Shown here: positions 19,252 through 27,600 of the stretch, one piece after another | Position numbering within the stretch: position 1 is the stretch's first letter | How the letters are laid out: each line of letters starts with the position of its first letter | Assembly (NCBI GenBank): GCA_003245625.1 | Contig: QKCT01000079.1 | Span: forward strand, 1 to 35,536 | DNA: 35,536 bases | Direction of reading: 5' to 3' | From: Bacillota bacterium | GTDB lineage: Bacteria; Bacillota_I; Bacilli_A; Izemoplasmatales; Hujiaoplasmataceae | Made by a program: the position numbers and the translations under genes | The notes under the pieces: generated by a model | Told to the model about the DNA's origin: nothing | Databases searched by the model: none | The model's input: the letters and a program-made list of their open reading frames with translations, nothing else

Positions 19252-19968
19252 CTAGCTCCGCTTTTTACGTAAAATATCAAAAATCAAAATCCCCGCACTA
19301 ACAGATGCATTTAAGCTATTAATCGTTCCAGCCATTTCAATTTTTACGTTATAATCAACTGTTTCCTTTAGCAACCTAGACATTCCCTTCCCTTCGCTTC
19401 CAATGACCAAAACCAATGGAACCGTAACATCAATTTCATGATGGCTCTTTGTTGCTTGCAAATCAGTTCCTACAGTCCAGAACCCTTGTTTTTTCATCTT
19501 TTCTATTGTATTTCTCAAGTTTGTCACTTCTACAATTTTCATGTATTCAATGGCTCCCGAAGAAACTTTCACAACGGTTGCGTTAATAGAAGCGGAACGG
19601 TTTTTAGGAATGATGACTCCTGCTACTCCTCCCGCTTCTGCACTTCTTATAATAGCGCCTAAATTATGCGGATCCGTAATTCCATCCAATAGTAAAACCA
19701 ATGGATTTTTGGATAAATCCAAAGTTGGAAGAAACTCCTCTAAAGAGATAGTCTGATAATCTTCCACTTCTAAAACGATTCCTTGGTGGTTGCCTTGGAA
19801 TCTTTTTTTAAACTCTTGTTTATCCAACAATGTAAAGGAAATGTGTTTCCCTTTCAATTCGCTGATTAAATCAGGATTTGTTCCCTGTTCCACAAAAGCT
19901 TGAAGAATCTGTTTTTCTGTATTTAATAGTTCTTTGGCAGGATTTCTGCCATAAATGCTCATACTCAT
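19252..19968 (-). CDS. rlmB: 23S rRNA 2'-O-methyltransferase, RlmB/TrmH (SPOUT) family
   Basis: 238 aa. N-terminal substrate-binding domain (about 1-75) then a SPOUT fold with the three family motifs: LDGITDPHNLGAIIRSAEA (motif 1, about 94-112), LVIGSEGKGMSRLL (motif 2) and NSLNASVSAGILIFDIL (motif 3). It methylates the 2'-OH of a 23S rRNA guanosine (Gm2251 in E. coli). The start ATG has GGTGA 5 bases upstream. Bacillus carries the NYN-domain gene yacP between rlmB and sigH; it is missing here, and the sigma factor follows immediately. Confidence 0.92.
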   Translation of the reverse strand: MSMSIYGRNPAKELLNTEKQILQAFVEQGTNPDLISELKGKHISFTLLDKQEFKKRFQGNHQGIVLEVEDYQTISLEEFLPTLDLSKNPLVLLLDGITDPHNLGAIIRSAEAGGVAGVIIPKNRSASINATVVKVSSGAIEYMKIVEVTNLRNTIEKMKKQGFWTVGTDLQATKSHHEIDVTVPLVLVIGSEGKGMSRLLKETVDYNVKIEMAGTINSLNASVSAGILIFDILRKKRS

Positions 19969-19983
19969 AGAATCACCACATTC

Positions 19984-19992
19984 ATTGTATCA
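19984..19992 (-). promoter_or_regulatory. extended -10 promoter of rlmB-sigH
   Basis: TGATACAAT on the minus strand, an extended -10 about 15 bp before the rlmB start. No convincing -35. It lies after the cysS-mrnC terminator. Confidence 0.5.
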
Positions 19993-20036
19993 TATTTTGA
20001 ACAGATTATTTTTGAAAAATGTGTACACTGCAAAAG

Positions 20037-20068
20037 AAAAGAACCTTAAGAGTATCCTCAAAGTTCTT
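20037..20068 (-). terminator. terminator of cysS-mrnC
   Basis: Imperfect stem AAGAAC...GTTCTT extended by a bulged TTTGAG/CTCTTAA region, followed on the minus strand by a T-rich tail (TTCTTTTC). The 5' arm overlaps the last codons of mrnC. Confidence 0.55.
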
Positions 20069-20435
20069 CAATAATATGATACGCTTGCTTTAACAGTTCA
20101 TCTAAACGTTCTAATTGTTGATCAAGGTACAAATACCCAATCACAGCTTCAAACCCCGTAGCTGCGTTATATGTTTGAATATCGGCGTTTTTTGGTTTGT
20201 GAGTCGAAGTGGCGTTTCTCCCTCTTTTAAAGACGGATAATTCCAACTCATTATAAAACGATTCACATAACGATTTCGCTGCTTTTGCTTGTGAAATGGC
20301 ATTCGTATAGCGGATTGCATTGTCATGCAATTCTCCCACTTTGGTAAATTGCTTTTCTAACAAATAATTACGAACCCTCAGTTCATAATATGCATCACCA
20401 ATATATGCCAATGTCAATCCATTGTATTGAATCAT
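20058..20435 (-). CDS. mrnC: Mini-ribonuclease III
   Basis: 125 aa, the normal size. It is an RNase III-type catalytic domain without a double-stranded RNA-binding domain. Conserved acidic/signature segments: LAYIGDAYYELRVR (8-21), FKRGRNATSTHK and NAATGFEAVIGYLYL. It matures 23S rRNA ends in Bacillota, probably with help from ribosomal protein L3. It overlaps the cysS stop by 4 bp, so the pair is co-translated; the same order occurs in Bacillus. Confidence 0.93.
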   Translation of the reverse strand: MIQYNGLTLAYIGDAYYELRVRNYLLEKQFTKVGELHDNAIRYTNAISQAKAAKSLCESFYNELELSVFKRGRNATSTHKPKNADIQTYNAATGFEAVIGYLYLDQQLERLDELLKQAYHIIEEL

Positions 20436-21766
20436 AAAATACCTTTTTCCATTAGTTCTTTTCGATATTGATCTGCTAAATCATAGTCTTTGTCAGTTCG
20501 TGCTTGAAGCCATTTTTGGTAAACAGCACGATCCTCTTGGCTAATTCGAGATACATCGATTCTTAAGCCAAGTACATTTGTCATCAACTCTAATGCGACA
20601 ATGATCTGGTTCATCAAATCGTCATTGTTTGTTTTTCGTAGATTTACATTCGCAATTTTTAAAACGGATTGTAATGCGGTAATCGCATTTGCAGTATTGA
20701 AATCATTATCCATTGCTTCTTCAAAATTCTGAATTTCTGCTAATACAGCGGAGTCAGTGATTTGAATGTCTTCATTTAACGTATCTGCTAAATCCAATTT
20801 ATAGAAAACAGAACGATATGCGCTTTCCAATTTCTCCCATTCTTTCACATACATTGAGAATACATCGTCCGTGAAAACAAGAGGAGAACGGTAATGGGTC
20901 GATAACAAATAATAACGTAACGGCATTTTTTCATTTACATCTTTCACGAAAATAACATTGCCTAAGCTCTTGCTCATCTTCGTATCTTTAAAATTCAGCA
21001 AGCCATTGTGCATCCAATATCTTGCAACATGATGATGATGTGTTGCTTCTGCTTGGGCGATTTCGTTTTCATGGTGTGGGAATTTCAGACCCATGCCACC
21101 ACCGTGTATATCGATTTCTTCTCCAAAAATATCATCAATCATCACAACACATTCCGTATGCCATCCAGGTCTTCCTAAGGAAAATGGAGCGTCGAATTTA
21201 ATACCATCTTCGGTTTTTTTCCAAAGTGTAAAATCTAGTGGATTTTCCTTTTGATCGTTGACTTCAATTCTGCTTCCAGCAATCATTTCATCGACATCTC
21301 GATTGGCTAAAACGCCATAGTCTTTGATTTTGGACACTCGAAAATAGACATCCCCATCCACTTGATAAGCGAATCCGGTTTGAATCAAATGATCAATATA
21401 CTCGATGATTGGAGCCATGTAATCAGTGACTTTTGGTTTTTTATAATCGGTTATGCAATTTAAATCTTCAACATCCTGCATGAATGCGCGTATAAAGAAA
21501 GAGCTTAATTCCAATTCTGGAATCTTATCTTCCATTGCTTTCTGAATGATTTTATCATCAACATCAGTAAAATTCGACACGAATTGAACTGTGTACCCCT
21601 TGTATTCAAAATATCTTCGAACCGTATCAAAAAAAACGACTGGTCGTGCATTTCCAATATGAATATAGTTGTAGACAGTTGGTCCACAAACATACATATT
21701 TACCTTTTCAGGATGAATGCTTTGAAATTCTTCCAAAGAATCCGTATAGGAATTGTATATTTTCAT
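20432..21766 (-). CDS. cysS: cysteinyl-tRNA synthetase
   Basis: 444 aa, slightly short for the family (~460). The class I Rossmann fold carries the HIGH box as HIGN (YIHIGNARPVV, about 36-46), the zinc-ligand region MYVCGPTVYNY and H-rich HGGGMGLKFPHHENE, and the KMSKS loop TKMSKSLGNV. It charges tRNA-Cys with cysteine. ATG with AAAGGA upstream. It has its own sigma-A promoter; no T-box leader is present in the short 5' region. First gene of cysS-mrnC. Confidence 0.97.
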   Translation of the reverse strand: MKIYNSYTDSLEEFQSIHPEKVNMYVCGPTVYNYIHIGNARPVVFFDTVRRYFEYKGYTVQFVSNFTDVDDKIIQKAMEDKIPELELSSFFIRAFMQDVEDLNCITDYKKPKVTDYMAPIIEYIDHLIQTGFAYQVDGDVYFRVSKIKDYGVLANRDVDEMIAGSRIEVNDQKENPLDFTLWKKTEDGIKFDAPFSLGRPGWHTECVVMIDDIFGEEIDIHGGGMGLKFPHHENEIAQAEATHHHHVARYWMHNGLLNFKDTKMSKSLGNVIFVKDVNEKMPLRYYLLSTHYRSPLVFTDDVFSMYVKEWEKLESAYRSVFYKLDLADTLNEDIQITDSAVLAEIQNFEEAMDNDFNTANAITALQSVLKIANVNLRKTNNDDLMNQIIVALELMTNVLGLRIDVSRISQEDRAVYQKWLQARTDKDYDLADQYRKELMEKGIL

Positions 21767-21795
21767 CGAATCAAATCCTTTCTTTGACAGGTATC

Positions 21796-21824
21796 ATTAT
21801 AGAGTAATCTCATCTGTTTTTCAA
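21796..21824 (-). promoter_or_regulatory. promoter of cysS-mrnC
   Basis: TTGAAA (21824-21819), 17-bp spacer, consensus TATAAT (21801-21796) on the minus strand, about 30 bp before cysS. Confidence 0.8.
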
Positions 21825-21854
21825 GCAATATCGGTGACTTTAAAGCAAATGAAA

Positions 21855-21871
21855 GGGATGCAATGCATCCC
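21855..21871 (-). terminator. hairpin after the cold-shock gene
   Basis: Perfect 7-bp GC-containing stem GGGATGC/GCATCCC with 3-base loop, ~28 nt after the csp stop on the minus strand. The trailing T-tract (TTTCATTTGC) is weak, so it may be a modest terminator or an mRNA 3' stabiliser. Confidence 0.5.
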
Positions 21872-21898
21872 AGTTTCGTTTAACTTACAGTTTATTTC

Positions 21899-22096
21899 TT
21901 ACAACTTTACTATATTAGCAGCTTGAGGGCCTCTGTCACCTTCTACAACTGTGAAGCTTACAGCTTGACCATCTTCCAATGAGCGATATCCATCGCCTTC
22001 GATTGCTGAGTAATGTGCAAAAATATCGTTGCCTTCTTCATCCGTGATGAATCCGTACCCTTTTTCTGCGTTAAACCATTTCACTGTGCCGTTCAT
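21899..22096 (-). CDS. csp: cold-shock protein, CspA family
   Basis: 65 aa, the full cold-shock domain. RNP1 KGYGFIT (12-18) and RNP2 DIFAHYS (24-30) are intact; begins [13 protein letters not shown]. It binds single-stranded RNA/DNA and acts as an RNA chaperone. Monocistronic with a strong promoter. The predicted 5' leader is only ~20 nt, unlike the long structured leader of E. coli cspA, so cold induction through an RNA thermoswitch is not supported. Confidence 0.96.
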   Translation of the reverse strand: MNGTVKWFNAEKGYGFITDEEGNDIFAHYSAIEGDGYRSLEDGQAVSFTVVEGDRGPQAANIVKL

Positions 22097-22126
22097 TTAA
22101 TTCTCCTTTGCTTGATACTATTTGAC

Positions 22127-22155
22127 ATTATACAGGAAATGGTTTTAAAAATCAA
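22127..22155 (-). promoter_or_regulatory. promoter of the cold-shock gene
   Basis: TTGATT (22155-22150), 17-bp spacer, consensus TATAAT (22132-22127) on the minus strand, followed by an AAAGGAGA ribosome-binding site and ATG. Confidence 0.75.
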
Positions 22156-22192
22156 CTTCTATGCCAAAGTTTGCGGTTATTTCCAATATTTT

Positions 22193-23437
22193 TTACGAAT
22201 TTTCGAGTGAATCATCGCTAGATTCTTCGATAAATTCTACCTTATCAATATCCTTGAATTTGTCTGAGAGTCGTTCAACACGAGTATTTACTTTATCGCC
22301 ATCTTTCCGCAAAGTATCGATGGTTCGATTAAGTTTTCCCCACTCTTCTCCAAAGATACGGAAATCTTTCTTTAATTTTTTCAACTGGTCAATAATCTCT
22401 TTTGTGTGTTTATTATATTCAAAATCGATGATGATCGCTTGGAAGGATGAAAGCAGCGGAACAAGAGTGGTCGGTGAAACAATAGTCACGTTTTTATCTC
22501 TAGCATACTCCACAACAGAAAGTAATTTCGAATGTAATAACGCTAATATCCCATCACTTGGAACAAACATGATTGCGTATTCGGTGGTGATACCCGGAAT
22601 GATATATTTCTTAGCGATATCGGTAATATGTTTTTTGACTTCTCGACCGAAATCACTGATAAGAATTTCCTCATCTGTTTTGGAAAGTTCTTTGTTATCA
22701 AACAATTTAGAATAAGAGGAGTATGGGAATTTTGAGTCAATCGCAATCAAACCTTTTGGCTCAGGAAGGAAGATGACTGCATCTGCGCGCACCGGACCAT
22801 CTTTTGTTTCCTTGAATGTATATTGAGTATCGTATAGTCTGCGATTATCGCCAAAAACACTCAGTAATAATTGATTTAATTGGTATTCTCCAAAAGATCC
22901 TCTTGCTTGATTGTTAGAAAGGATTGTTTGTAGACTAACCATTTCTTCTGATAGTGTTTGGATTTTCTTTTGAGCATCATCGATTACTTGAACTCGTTCG
23001 GCAATCTTAGTGAATGTATCGTTGGTATCTTTGAAGCCTTTTGACAAACGATCTTCTACCTTATTGTTTATGTCGAACATTTTCTTTTCAACACTTTCGT
23101 TTAATAAGCTGAAATCTTTGTTCAAAGTTTCTTTGATTTTTTCTTGGAATCCCGAAAGTTCTTCTTTGACTTTTAAACGAAATTCCGTGATATTATCACC
23201 TGAGGTTTCCGATTGTTTTTGTAATTGTTCACTAACCCCTTTATTAAAATCTAACATGGATTGATAAATGCTTTTTGTTAGTGAATTTTCCATATTCCTG
23301 ACTTTATCTGTGATCGACTCTTCTAATCCATCAATCTCAGAATTGTTACTGCGATTCAACAACATCAATCCTACAAAAATCAATGTCAACAATGATAATA
23401 TTGCCGCAACTAATGCCAATATTTCTGCTAAACCCAT
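22193..23437 (-). CDS. rmuC: DNA recombination protein RmuC homologue
   Basis: 414 aa. One N-terminal membrane span (about 4-27), a long coiled coil (about 30-170) and the RmuC nuclease-like domain (about 175-395), with ARGSFGEYQLNQLL, DAVIFLP...IAIDSKFPYSSY and TEYAIMFVPSDGILALL. RmuC limits inversions at short inverted repeats in E. coli; the fold is related to restriction-endonuclease-like nucleases. ATG with GAGGAGGG upstream, 12 bp after the cardiolipin-synthase-like gene, so probably one operon. No clear terminator before csp. Confidence 0.92.
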   Translation of the reverse strand: MGLAEILALVAAILSLLTLIFVGLMLLNRSNNSEIDGLEESITDKVRNMENSLTKSIYQSMLDFNKGVSEQLQKQSETSGDNITEFRLKVKEELSGFQEKIKETLNKDFSLLNESVEKKMFDINNKVEDRLSKGFKDTNDTFTKIAERVQVIDDAQKKIQTLSEEMVSLQTILSNNQARGSFGEYQLNQLLLSVFGDNRRLYDTQYTFKETKDGPVRADAVIFLPEPKGLIAIDSKFPYSSYSKLFDNKELSKTDEEILISDFGREVKKHITDIAKKYIIPGITTEYAIMFVPSDGILALLHSKLLSVVEYARDKNVTIVSPTTLVPLLSSFQAIIIDFEYNKHTKEIIDQLKKLKKDFRIFGEEWGKLNRTIDTLRKDGDKVNTRVERLSDKFKDIDKVEFIEESSDDSLENS

Positions 23438-23449
23438 GATATCCCTCCT

Positions 23450-24970
23450 CTAGAATATTGGACTGAAAAGATTAAACAGTCCTTGTATCAAACGTGATAC
23501 GATACCGCGTTTGTTCCATTCATCCAAGGTAATCTCGGTTGAATGAATTAAATCTTCTTTAAAACTCTCAACCAATCTTTGAATTGATTGGTTGGCAAAA
23601 ACAGTAGTTACTTCAAAATTAAGATGGAAACTTCTTGGGTCGAAATTGACAGACCCAACGGATGCAATTCCATCATCGATTATTAGAATTTTGGAATGAA
23701 CAAAATGATCCGTATACTCATATATTTTCACCCCTAGTTTGAGCAATTGTTCATAATAGGATTCCGTAGCGTATCCTACCGCTTTATAGTCGTGTTTCCC
23801 GGGTACTAACAGTTCAACTTCCACCCCTGATTTTCTGGCAATTTGAATTGCCAGCATCAATTCCGATTCTATAATCAAATAGGGAGTGACAATCTTTATG
23901 CTTTTTTTAGCACTATGAAGCATTTTATAATACACATCGCGAATCAAACCATTTTCAAAATCTGGCCCTGATTCTATGACCGAAATCATTCCTGGGAAGT
24001 GTTCATTTGTCTTATCCATTGGTTTGTCGATTACATCATCCGTAATATAATACCAATCCTTGACAAAGACATTTTGAATACTAGAAACTCCGTTTCCTTT
24101 TAAGATAACATGAGTGTCTCTCCAAAAACCAAACTTTGGGTCTTTATGGTTATATTCATCACCAAGATTCATCCCGCCGACAAACCCAATTGATCCATCG
24201 ATTACAATTGCTTTTCGATGATTTCTAAAGTTAAGATTGGAATTAAAAATAGATAAAGATTGCGGATCGAATACTCCTATTTGAACTCCGGATTTCTCGA
24301 GACGCTTCATATAACGAAAATCAAGATGTTTGTTGGACCCCATATGATCATAAATCAAATAGACATCCACGCCCTGTTCTGACTTTTCCTTTAGGATATC
24401 CAAAACAGTGCGGCCGATTTCATCTGTTTTGAGGATATAGAATTCCATAAAAATGTAATCTTTTGCTTTTTTTAGTTCTTCAATTAACCGAGGGAAGAAT
24501 TCATCCCCATTGTTAAGTATTTCTAGATAGGTGTCATCTTGATATACTGCTCGACCAGTCGTTTTAAAGATGAATCGGAATATTTCTCCAAAAGAGTGAT
24601 TTTCAAAATCAGGACAGGTAGCTTCTTCTAATCCTAAAAAAGCCTTTGAAGCAATAAGTGGTCTAAATTTCGATAGTCGCATAATTTGGTAATCCCTAGC
24701 AAAGATGTAATAAAGGATAATACCAATAAAAGGATTCAATAGCAAGATTAGAATCCAATGGCTTTTGTTGTATGCATATTCTGGTTTTAACAATACTCGA
24801 ACAATCAAACCTAAAGAGGTCAACCAAATAATTGTAAGAATAATGTAAATTGCAGTATTGTTCTTAATGACGATTGACAAAGATGAGACATGCAATCCAA
24901 CGATTAAAAAGAACGAATACACAAACTCGGCTAAGATCATTAGTCCGAACAACATATATCCACGTTTCAT
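23450..24970 (-). CDS. cls: cardiolipin synthase-like phospholipase D protein
   Basis: 506 aa, typical length. Three N-terminal membrane spans (7-33, 38-60, 72-91) are followed by two PLD domains, each with an intact HKD motif: NHRKAIVIDG (His251) and HSKILIIDDG (His425), both trailed by the usual G-S-x-N type segments (GGMNLGDEYN; GSVNFDPRS). Such enzymes join two phosphatidylglycerols to cardiolipin at the membrane; other transphosphatidylations are possible. ATG with CGGAGG 6-7 bases upstream. Operon with rmuC. Confidence 0.93.
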   Translation of the reverse strand: MKRGYMLFGLMILAEFVYSFFLIVGLHVSSLSIVIKNNTAIYIILTIIWLTSLGLIVRVLLKPEYAYNKSHWILILLLNPFIGIILYYIFARDYQIMRLSKFRPLIASKAFLGLEEATCPDFENHSFGEIFRFIFKTTGRAVYQDDTYLEILNNGDEFFPRLIEELKKAKDYIFMEFYILKTDEIGRTVLDILKEKSEQGVDVYLIYDHMGSNKHLDFRYMKRLEKSGVQIGVFDPQSLSIFNSNLNFRNHRKAIVIDGSIGFVGGMNLGDEYNHKDPKFGFWRDTHVILKGNGVSSIQNVFVKDWYYITDDVIDKPMDKTNEHFPGMISVIESGPDFENGLIRDVYYKMLHSAKKSIKIVTPYLIIESELMLAIQIARKSGVEVELLVPGKHDYKAVGYATESYYEQLLKLGVKIYEYTDHFVHSKILIIDDGIASVGSVNFDPRSFHLNFEVTTVFANQSIQRLVESFKEDLIHSTEITLDEWNKRGIVSRLIQGLFNLFSPIF

Positions 24971-24988
24971 ATATTCCTCCGCTGTATC

Positions 24989-25017
24989 ATTCTACCATAA
25001 TTTCATCGTTTTGTTAA
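24989..25017 (-). promoter_or_regulatory. promoter of cls-rmuC
   Basis: TTAACA (25017-25012), 17-bp spacer and TAGAAT (24994-24989), with TGG directly before the -10, on the minus strand. About 18 bp before cls. Confidence 0.7.
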
Positions 25018-25056
25018 TCATTCCAAATGATTTCGAACTTAGAATAAAAAGCTTAT

Positions 25057-25083
25057 GAAAAAAGGCTAAAAACATTCTTTGCC
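25057..25083 (-). terminator. terminator after the DUF1508 gene
   Basis: Minus strand: GGC, A, AAGAA, short loop, TTTTT, A, GCC, then TTTTTT: a hairpin with one mismatch and a six-T tail. It lies 72 nt after the annotated DUF1508 stop, but only 4 nt after the stop of the alternative +1-shifted tail frame (25088-25090). The remaining gap 25091-25155 holds only that tail. Confidence 0.65.
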
Positions 25084-25155
25084 TAAATCAAAAATCGCAT
25101 GGCATCTTTTCCCTGTTCCTAGCCTCTTGATAATATTGTTGTTTTTGCAGTTGCT

Positions 25156-26088
25156 CTACAAAGTTTTTGCCTTTGCGGCAAATCTTAATACGGATTGAAT
25201 AGCGGATAAACAACTTTGTTTCGTTGGATATGTTTCTCCTGAAACAATTAACTGCATATTCGCAGAATACAAGTTATATTGAAATCGACCTTGTTTGTCT
25301 TTGTAAGTGGTGAAATACTGTTGCTCAATCGCATTTTTAATGGTTTCCAGTCCCTTAACTGCAGTTTGTTTGGATGCATAAGGTTGAGATACCAATAATA
25401 CTTGTCCATTGGAAGCAGCGAGTTTAACAAAGAAAACTTTTTCGCTTTCCTTGACAATTTCAAATCTTCCATTATCTTTGGCTTCAATTTTTTGTCTAGG
25501 AACAACTTCTTCGCGAATCTCAGTTGTAGGAATTTCATCCAAATCAATGACTTTTTCGGTTTGATAGAATTTACGCACTGATTCCACTGCAGACTCCGCC
25601 TTTTTTAGAGTGCTATAAAACTCACCCACAATAATAACTCTTGCTTTTCTGGCGTCAAATAAATCAAAGTGAGAGAAATCAGATTTATCTGTTGAAATTT
25701 CAAAATTATTCTGTTCTACTGCGTTTTTAAATGTTTCTATTCCTGACTTTGCACCTTTTCTAGTAGAATATCCAAATGAAACAGCCAGTATTTCACCATT
25801 AGAAGCTTTCAGTCGATACTTAAACATTCCAGCTTCTGGATATACTTCGTATTTCCCTGATGGGGATTTTTTCTCTTCTACTATGGCTTTAGAAACAGGT
25901 TTCGGAGTAGTTTTTGGTTTGGGTGTTGCAAGTGGTTTTGGTTCTTGCTTTTCCACTACTTCTACTGGTGCAGGCTTCGGTTCAGCAACTGGTTTTGGTG
26001 TCGCTTTTATTTGTTCTTGCTTTGCGATTTCTTGTTGTCTTGCAAGTTCTTCTTGGCGTTTCTTTTTCTTTTTTCCAAAAAATAACAT
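25156..26088 (-). CDS. four-repeat DUF1508 (YegP-like) protein with basic N-terminus
   Basis: 310 aa from ATG 26088 (AGAGGTGA upstream; an earlier in-frame start at 26136 would lie upstream of the promoter). Order: short hydrophobic start MLFFG, a KKKKKR cluster, a helical Gln/Glu-rich stretch to ~28, a Pro/Lys linker (29-75) with repeated PKP units, then four DUF1508 units as two tandem pairs: about 78-126, 129-175, 206-256 and 265-303. Odd-numbered units share ASNGxxLxVSxxYxxxxxAxxGxExxxNAxEQ; even-numbered units are shorter. DUF1508/YegP is a small alpha-beta fold of unknown function, usually one or two copies. No signal peptide or membrane span. A coding-like tail (ending CDF) continues in the -1 frame after the stop, suggesting a frameshift at the A5 run 25164-25168. 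Confidence 0.75.
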   Translation of the reverse strand: MLFFGKKKKKRQEELARQQEIAKQEQIKATPKPVAEPKPAPVEVVEKQEPKPLATPKPKTTPKPVSKAIVEEKKSPSGKYEVYPEAGMFKYRLKASNGEILAVSFGYSTRKGAKSGIETFKNAVEQNNFEISTDKSDFSHFDLFDARKARVIIVGEFYSTLKKAESAVESVRKFYQTEKVIDLDEIPTTEIREEVVPRQKIEAKDNGRFEIVKESEKVFFVKLAASNGQVLLVSQPYASKQTAVKGLETIKNAIEQQYFTTYKDKQGRFQYNLYSANMQLIVSGETYPTKQSCLSAIQSVLRFAAKAKTL

Positions 26089-26109
26089 GTTATCACCTCT
26101 TCGTGTTTT

Positions 26110-26118
26110 ATTATACCA
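26110..26118 (-). promoter_or_regulatory. extended -10 promoter of the DUF1508 gene
   Basis: TGGTATAAT on the minus strand (26118-26110), with a weak TTTTGT 17 bp further upstream. It leaves a ~15-20 nt leader that contains the AGAGGTGA ribosome-binding site. Confidence 0.65.
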
Positions 26119-26182
26119 AAAAAGAATACTAGACAAAAGTGATTCGGCGTATGTTCATGAATTTATCACAGTTGCATCTAAA

Positions 26183-26211
26183 TTGCTTTCTCCACGATGT
26201 TGGTCTATAAT
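26183..26211 (+). promoter_or_regulatory. promoter of the VOC gene
   Basis: Plus-strand TTGCTT (26183-26188), 17-bp spacer, consensus TATAAT (26206-26211), divergent from the DUF1508 promoter; AGAGGTGA and ATG follow within 24 bp. Confidence 0.65.
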
Positions 26212-26234
26212 GGAAGAAACAAGAGGTGAACAAT

Positions 26235-26639
26235 ATGATTAAAGGTATCGCGCATAACGCCTATGTCGTAAACGACACGGAGGCATCTTTAGATTTCTAT
26301 GTCAATAAGCTTGGTTTTCAACAAAAGTTTACATTAGATGATGAGGAAGGCAATCCATGGATCATCTATATCCAAATTGCTCCCAATCAATTCATCGAAC
26401 TGTTTCCAACCAAAGAACCAGTTCCAAATGATTTTTCTCAATCATCGTACCGGCATCTTTGTCTCGAAGTAACGAATATTAGAGAGTTAGTACAAAAATT
26501 AAAAGACTCCGGTGTAGCAATTGATCAGGATGTGATGATGGGTCTTGATAATAATTATCAAGCATGGATCCATGATCCCGATAACAATCCAATTGAACTG
26601 ATGGAATACGGCAAGAACTCTCTACAATTACAAGAATAG
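26235..26639 (+). CDS. VOC superfamily (glyoxalase/dioxygenase fold) protein
   Basis: 134 aa from ATG 26235; a GTG at 26226 would overlap the AGAGGTGA site. Two beta-alpha-beta-beta-beta modules are visible: N-terminal IAHNAYVVNDTEASLDFYVNKLGF and C-terminal YRHLCLEVTNIRELVQKL...WIHDPDNNPIELMEYG. Candidate metal ligands are His10, Glu59 (FIELFPTK), His77 (YRHLCLEV) and Glu124 (IELMEYG), the pattern of lactoylglutathione lyase-like enzymes; substrate cannot be set from sequence. It is the only plus-strand gene in the middle of the window, a single-gene unit ended by a bidirectional terminator. Confidence 0.85.
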   Translation: MIKGIAHNAYVVNDTEASLDFYVNKLGFQQKFTLDDEEGNPWIIYIQIAPNQFIELFPTKEPVPNDFSQSSYRHLCLEVTNIRELVQKLKDSGVAIDQDVMMGLDNNYQAWIHDPDNNPIELMEYGKNSLQLQE

Positions 26640-26651
26640 TCCTTATTCAAT

Positions 26652-26687
26652 AAAAAAACACAGGGTGTGGAGTCCTGTGTTCTTTTT
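26652..26687. terminator. bidirectional terminator between the VOC gene and rpsI
   Basis: 7-bp stem ACACAGG/CCTGTGT with a 9-base loop, flanked by A7 on the left and TCTTTTT on the right. It works for the plus-strand VOC gene and the minus-strand rplM-rpsI operon, which converge here. Confidence 0.88.
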
Positions 26688-26700
26688 ATTTGGCATTGTA

Positions 26701-27096
26701 TTAACGTTTACTGAATTGTGGTGCTCTACGTGCTTTTTTGAGACCGTATTTCTTACGTTCTTTCGCACGAGGATCTCTTGTGATCAAGCCAGCTGGTTTT
26801 AGGATTTTTCTGTACTCAGGGTTGACTTCCAACAAAGCTCTCGTAATACCTAAACGGATTGCTCCAGCTTGTCCGATGATTCCACCACCGCGTACGTTTA
26901 CGGAAATATCAAATGTGTTTTCGTTTGCAGTAAGAACCAAAGGTTGGGATACGTCTAATCTTGCTAGTGATGACGGAACATAATCTTCGAACGAACGTCC
27001 GTTAACTGTGATCACACCATTACCTGGGCGAAGAATGACGCGTGCAACTGAAGATTTTCTTCTACCGGTTCCACGATACATTACAGTGTTAGCCAT
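26701..27096 (-). CDS. rpsI: 30S ribosomal protein S9
   Basis: 131 aa. Conserved [14 protein letters not shown] start, [17 protein letters not shown] and the basic C-terminal tail ending QFSKR, which reaches the P-site tRNA. It follows rplM by 9 bp with a GGAGG site. The L13-S9 pair is a near-universal bacterial operon. Confidence 0.98.
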   Translation of the reverse strand: MANTVMYRGTGRRKSSVARVILRPGNGVITVNGRSFEDYVPSSLARLDVSQPLVLTANENTFDISVNVRGGGIIGQAGAIRLGITRALLEVNPEYRKILKPAGLITRDPRAKERKKYGLKKARRAPQFSKR

Positions 27097-27105
27097 AATA
27101 TCCTC

Positions 27106-27540
27106 CTATCCTTTCAATTCCATTACGACAGGTTGTTGAGCCTGATGTTTGTGGTTTTCTCCTGCGTAAACAAAGAGTTTCTTATACATTTGATTTCCTA
27201 ATTTACCTTTCGGTAACATTCCCTTGATTGCAAGTTCAACCATTCTAGTCGGTTTCTCTTGCATTAAGACTTTTGCTGTTTTTTCTTTCAAACCACCAGG
27301 ATAATTGGAATGAGTGTAGTATTTCTTATCGTCCCATTTATTTCCAGTTAATTCGATTTGTTCTGCATTGATTACGATAACATAATCTCCACAATCCACA
27401 TGTGGTGTATATGTAGGTTTATGTTTTCCTCTCAACACAGTAGCTACTTCCGTAGCCAAACGGCCAAGTCTTTTTCCAGCAGCGTCCACAACAAACCATT
27501 CACGTTTGATTGTGTTCTCATTTGCCATAAAAGTTTTCAT
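27106..27540 (-). CDS. rplM: 50S ribosomal protein L13
   Basis: 144 aa. Conserved [58 protein letters not shown] and [19 protein letters not shown]. Early-assembly protein of the large subunit. Start ATG 27540 with AGGAGGTATAAA upstream; it matches the Bacillota family start (a short extension before MAN). The ~50-nt leader contains AACCCACAAG, which may belong to an L13-type leader, weakly supported. Confidence 0.98.
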   Translation of the reverse strand: MKTFMANENTIKREWFVVDAAGKRLGRLATEVATVLRGKHKPTYTPHVDCGDYVIVINAEQIELTGNKWDDKKYYTHSNYPGGLKEKTAKVLMQEKPTRMVELAIKGMLPKGKLGNQMYKKLFVYAGENHKHQAQQPVVMELKG

Positions 27541-27600
27541 TTTATACCTCCTAATTAGTTAAAAGGCTTGTGGGTTATAAAATAAAAATGTACCTTAATT

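Noticed and set aside
21767-21898. T-box riboswitch expected before cysS
   Set aside because: The leader is under 30 nt from the promoter and lacks any T-box sequence or specifier stem.
22097-22192. Cold-shock RNA thermoswitch upstream of csp
   Set aside because: The promoter lies ~30 bp from ATG, leaving no room for a long structured leader.
24971-25155. Small gene or tRNA in the cls-DUF1508 gap
   Set aside because: No tRNA fold or CCA-ending cloverleaf seen; the gap is explained by a promoter, a terminator and the shifted DUF1508 tail.
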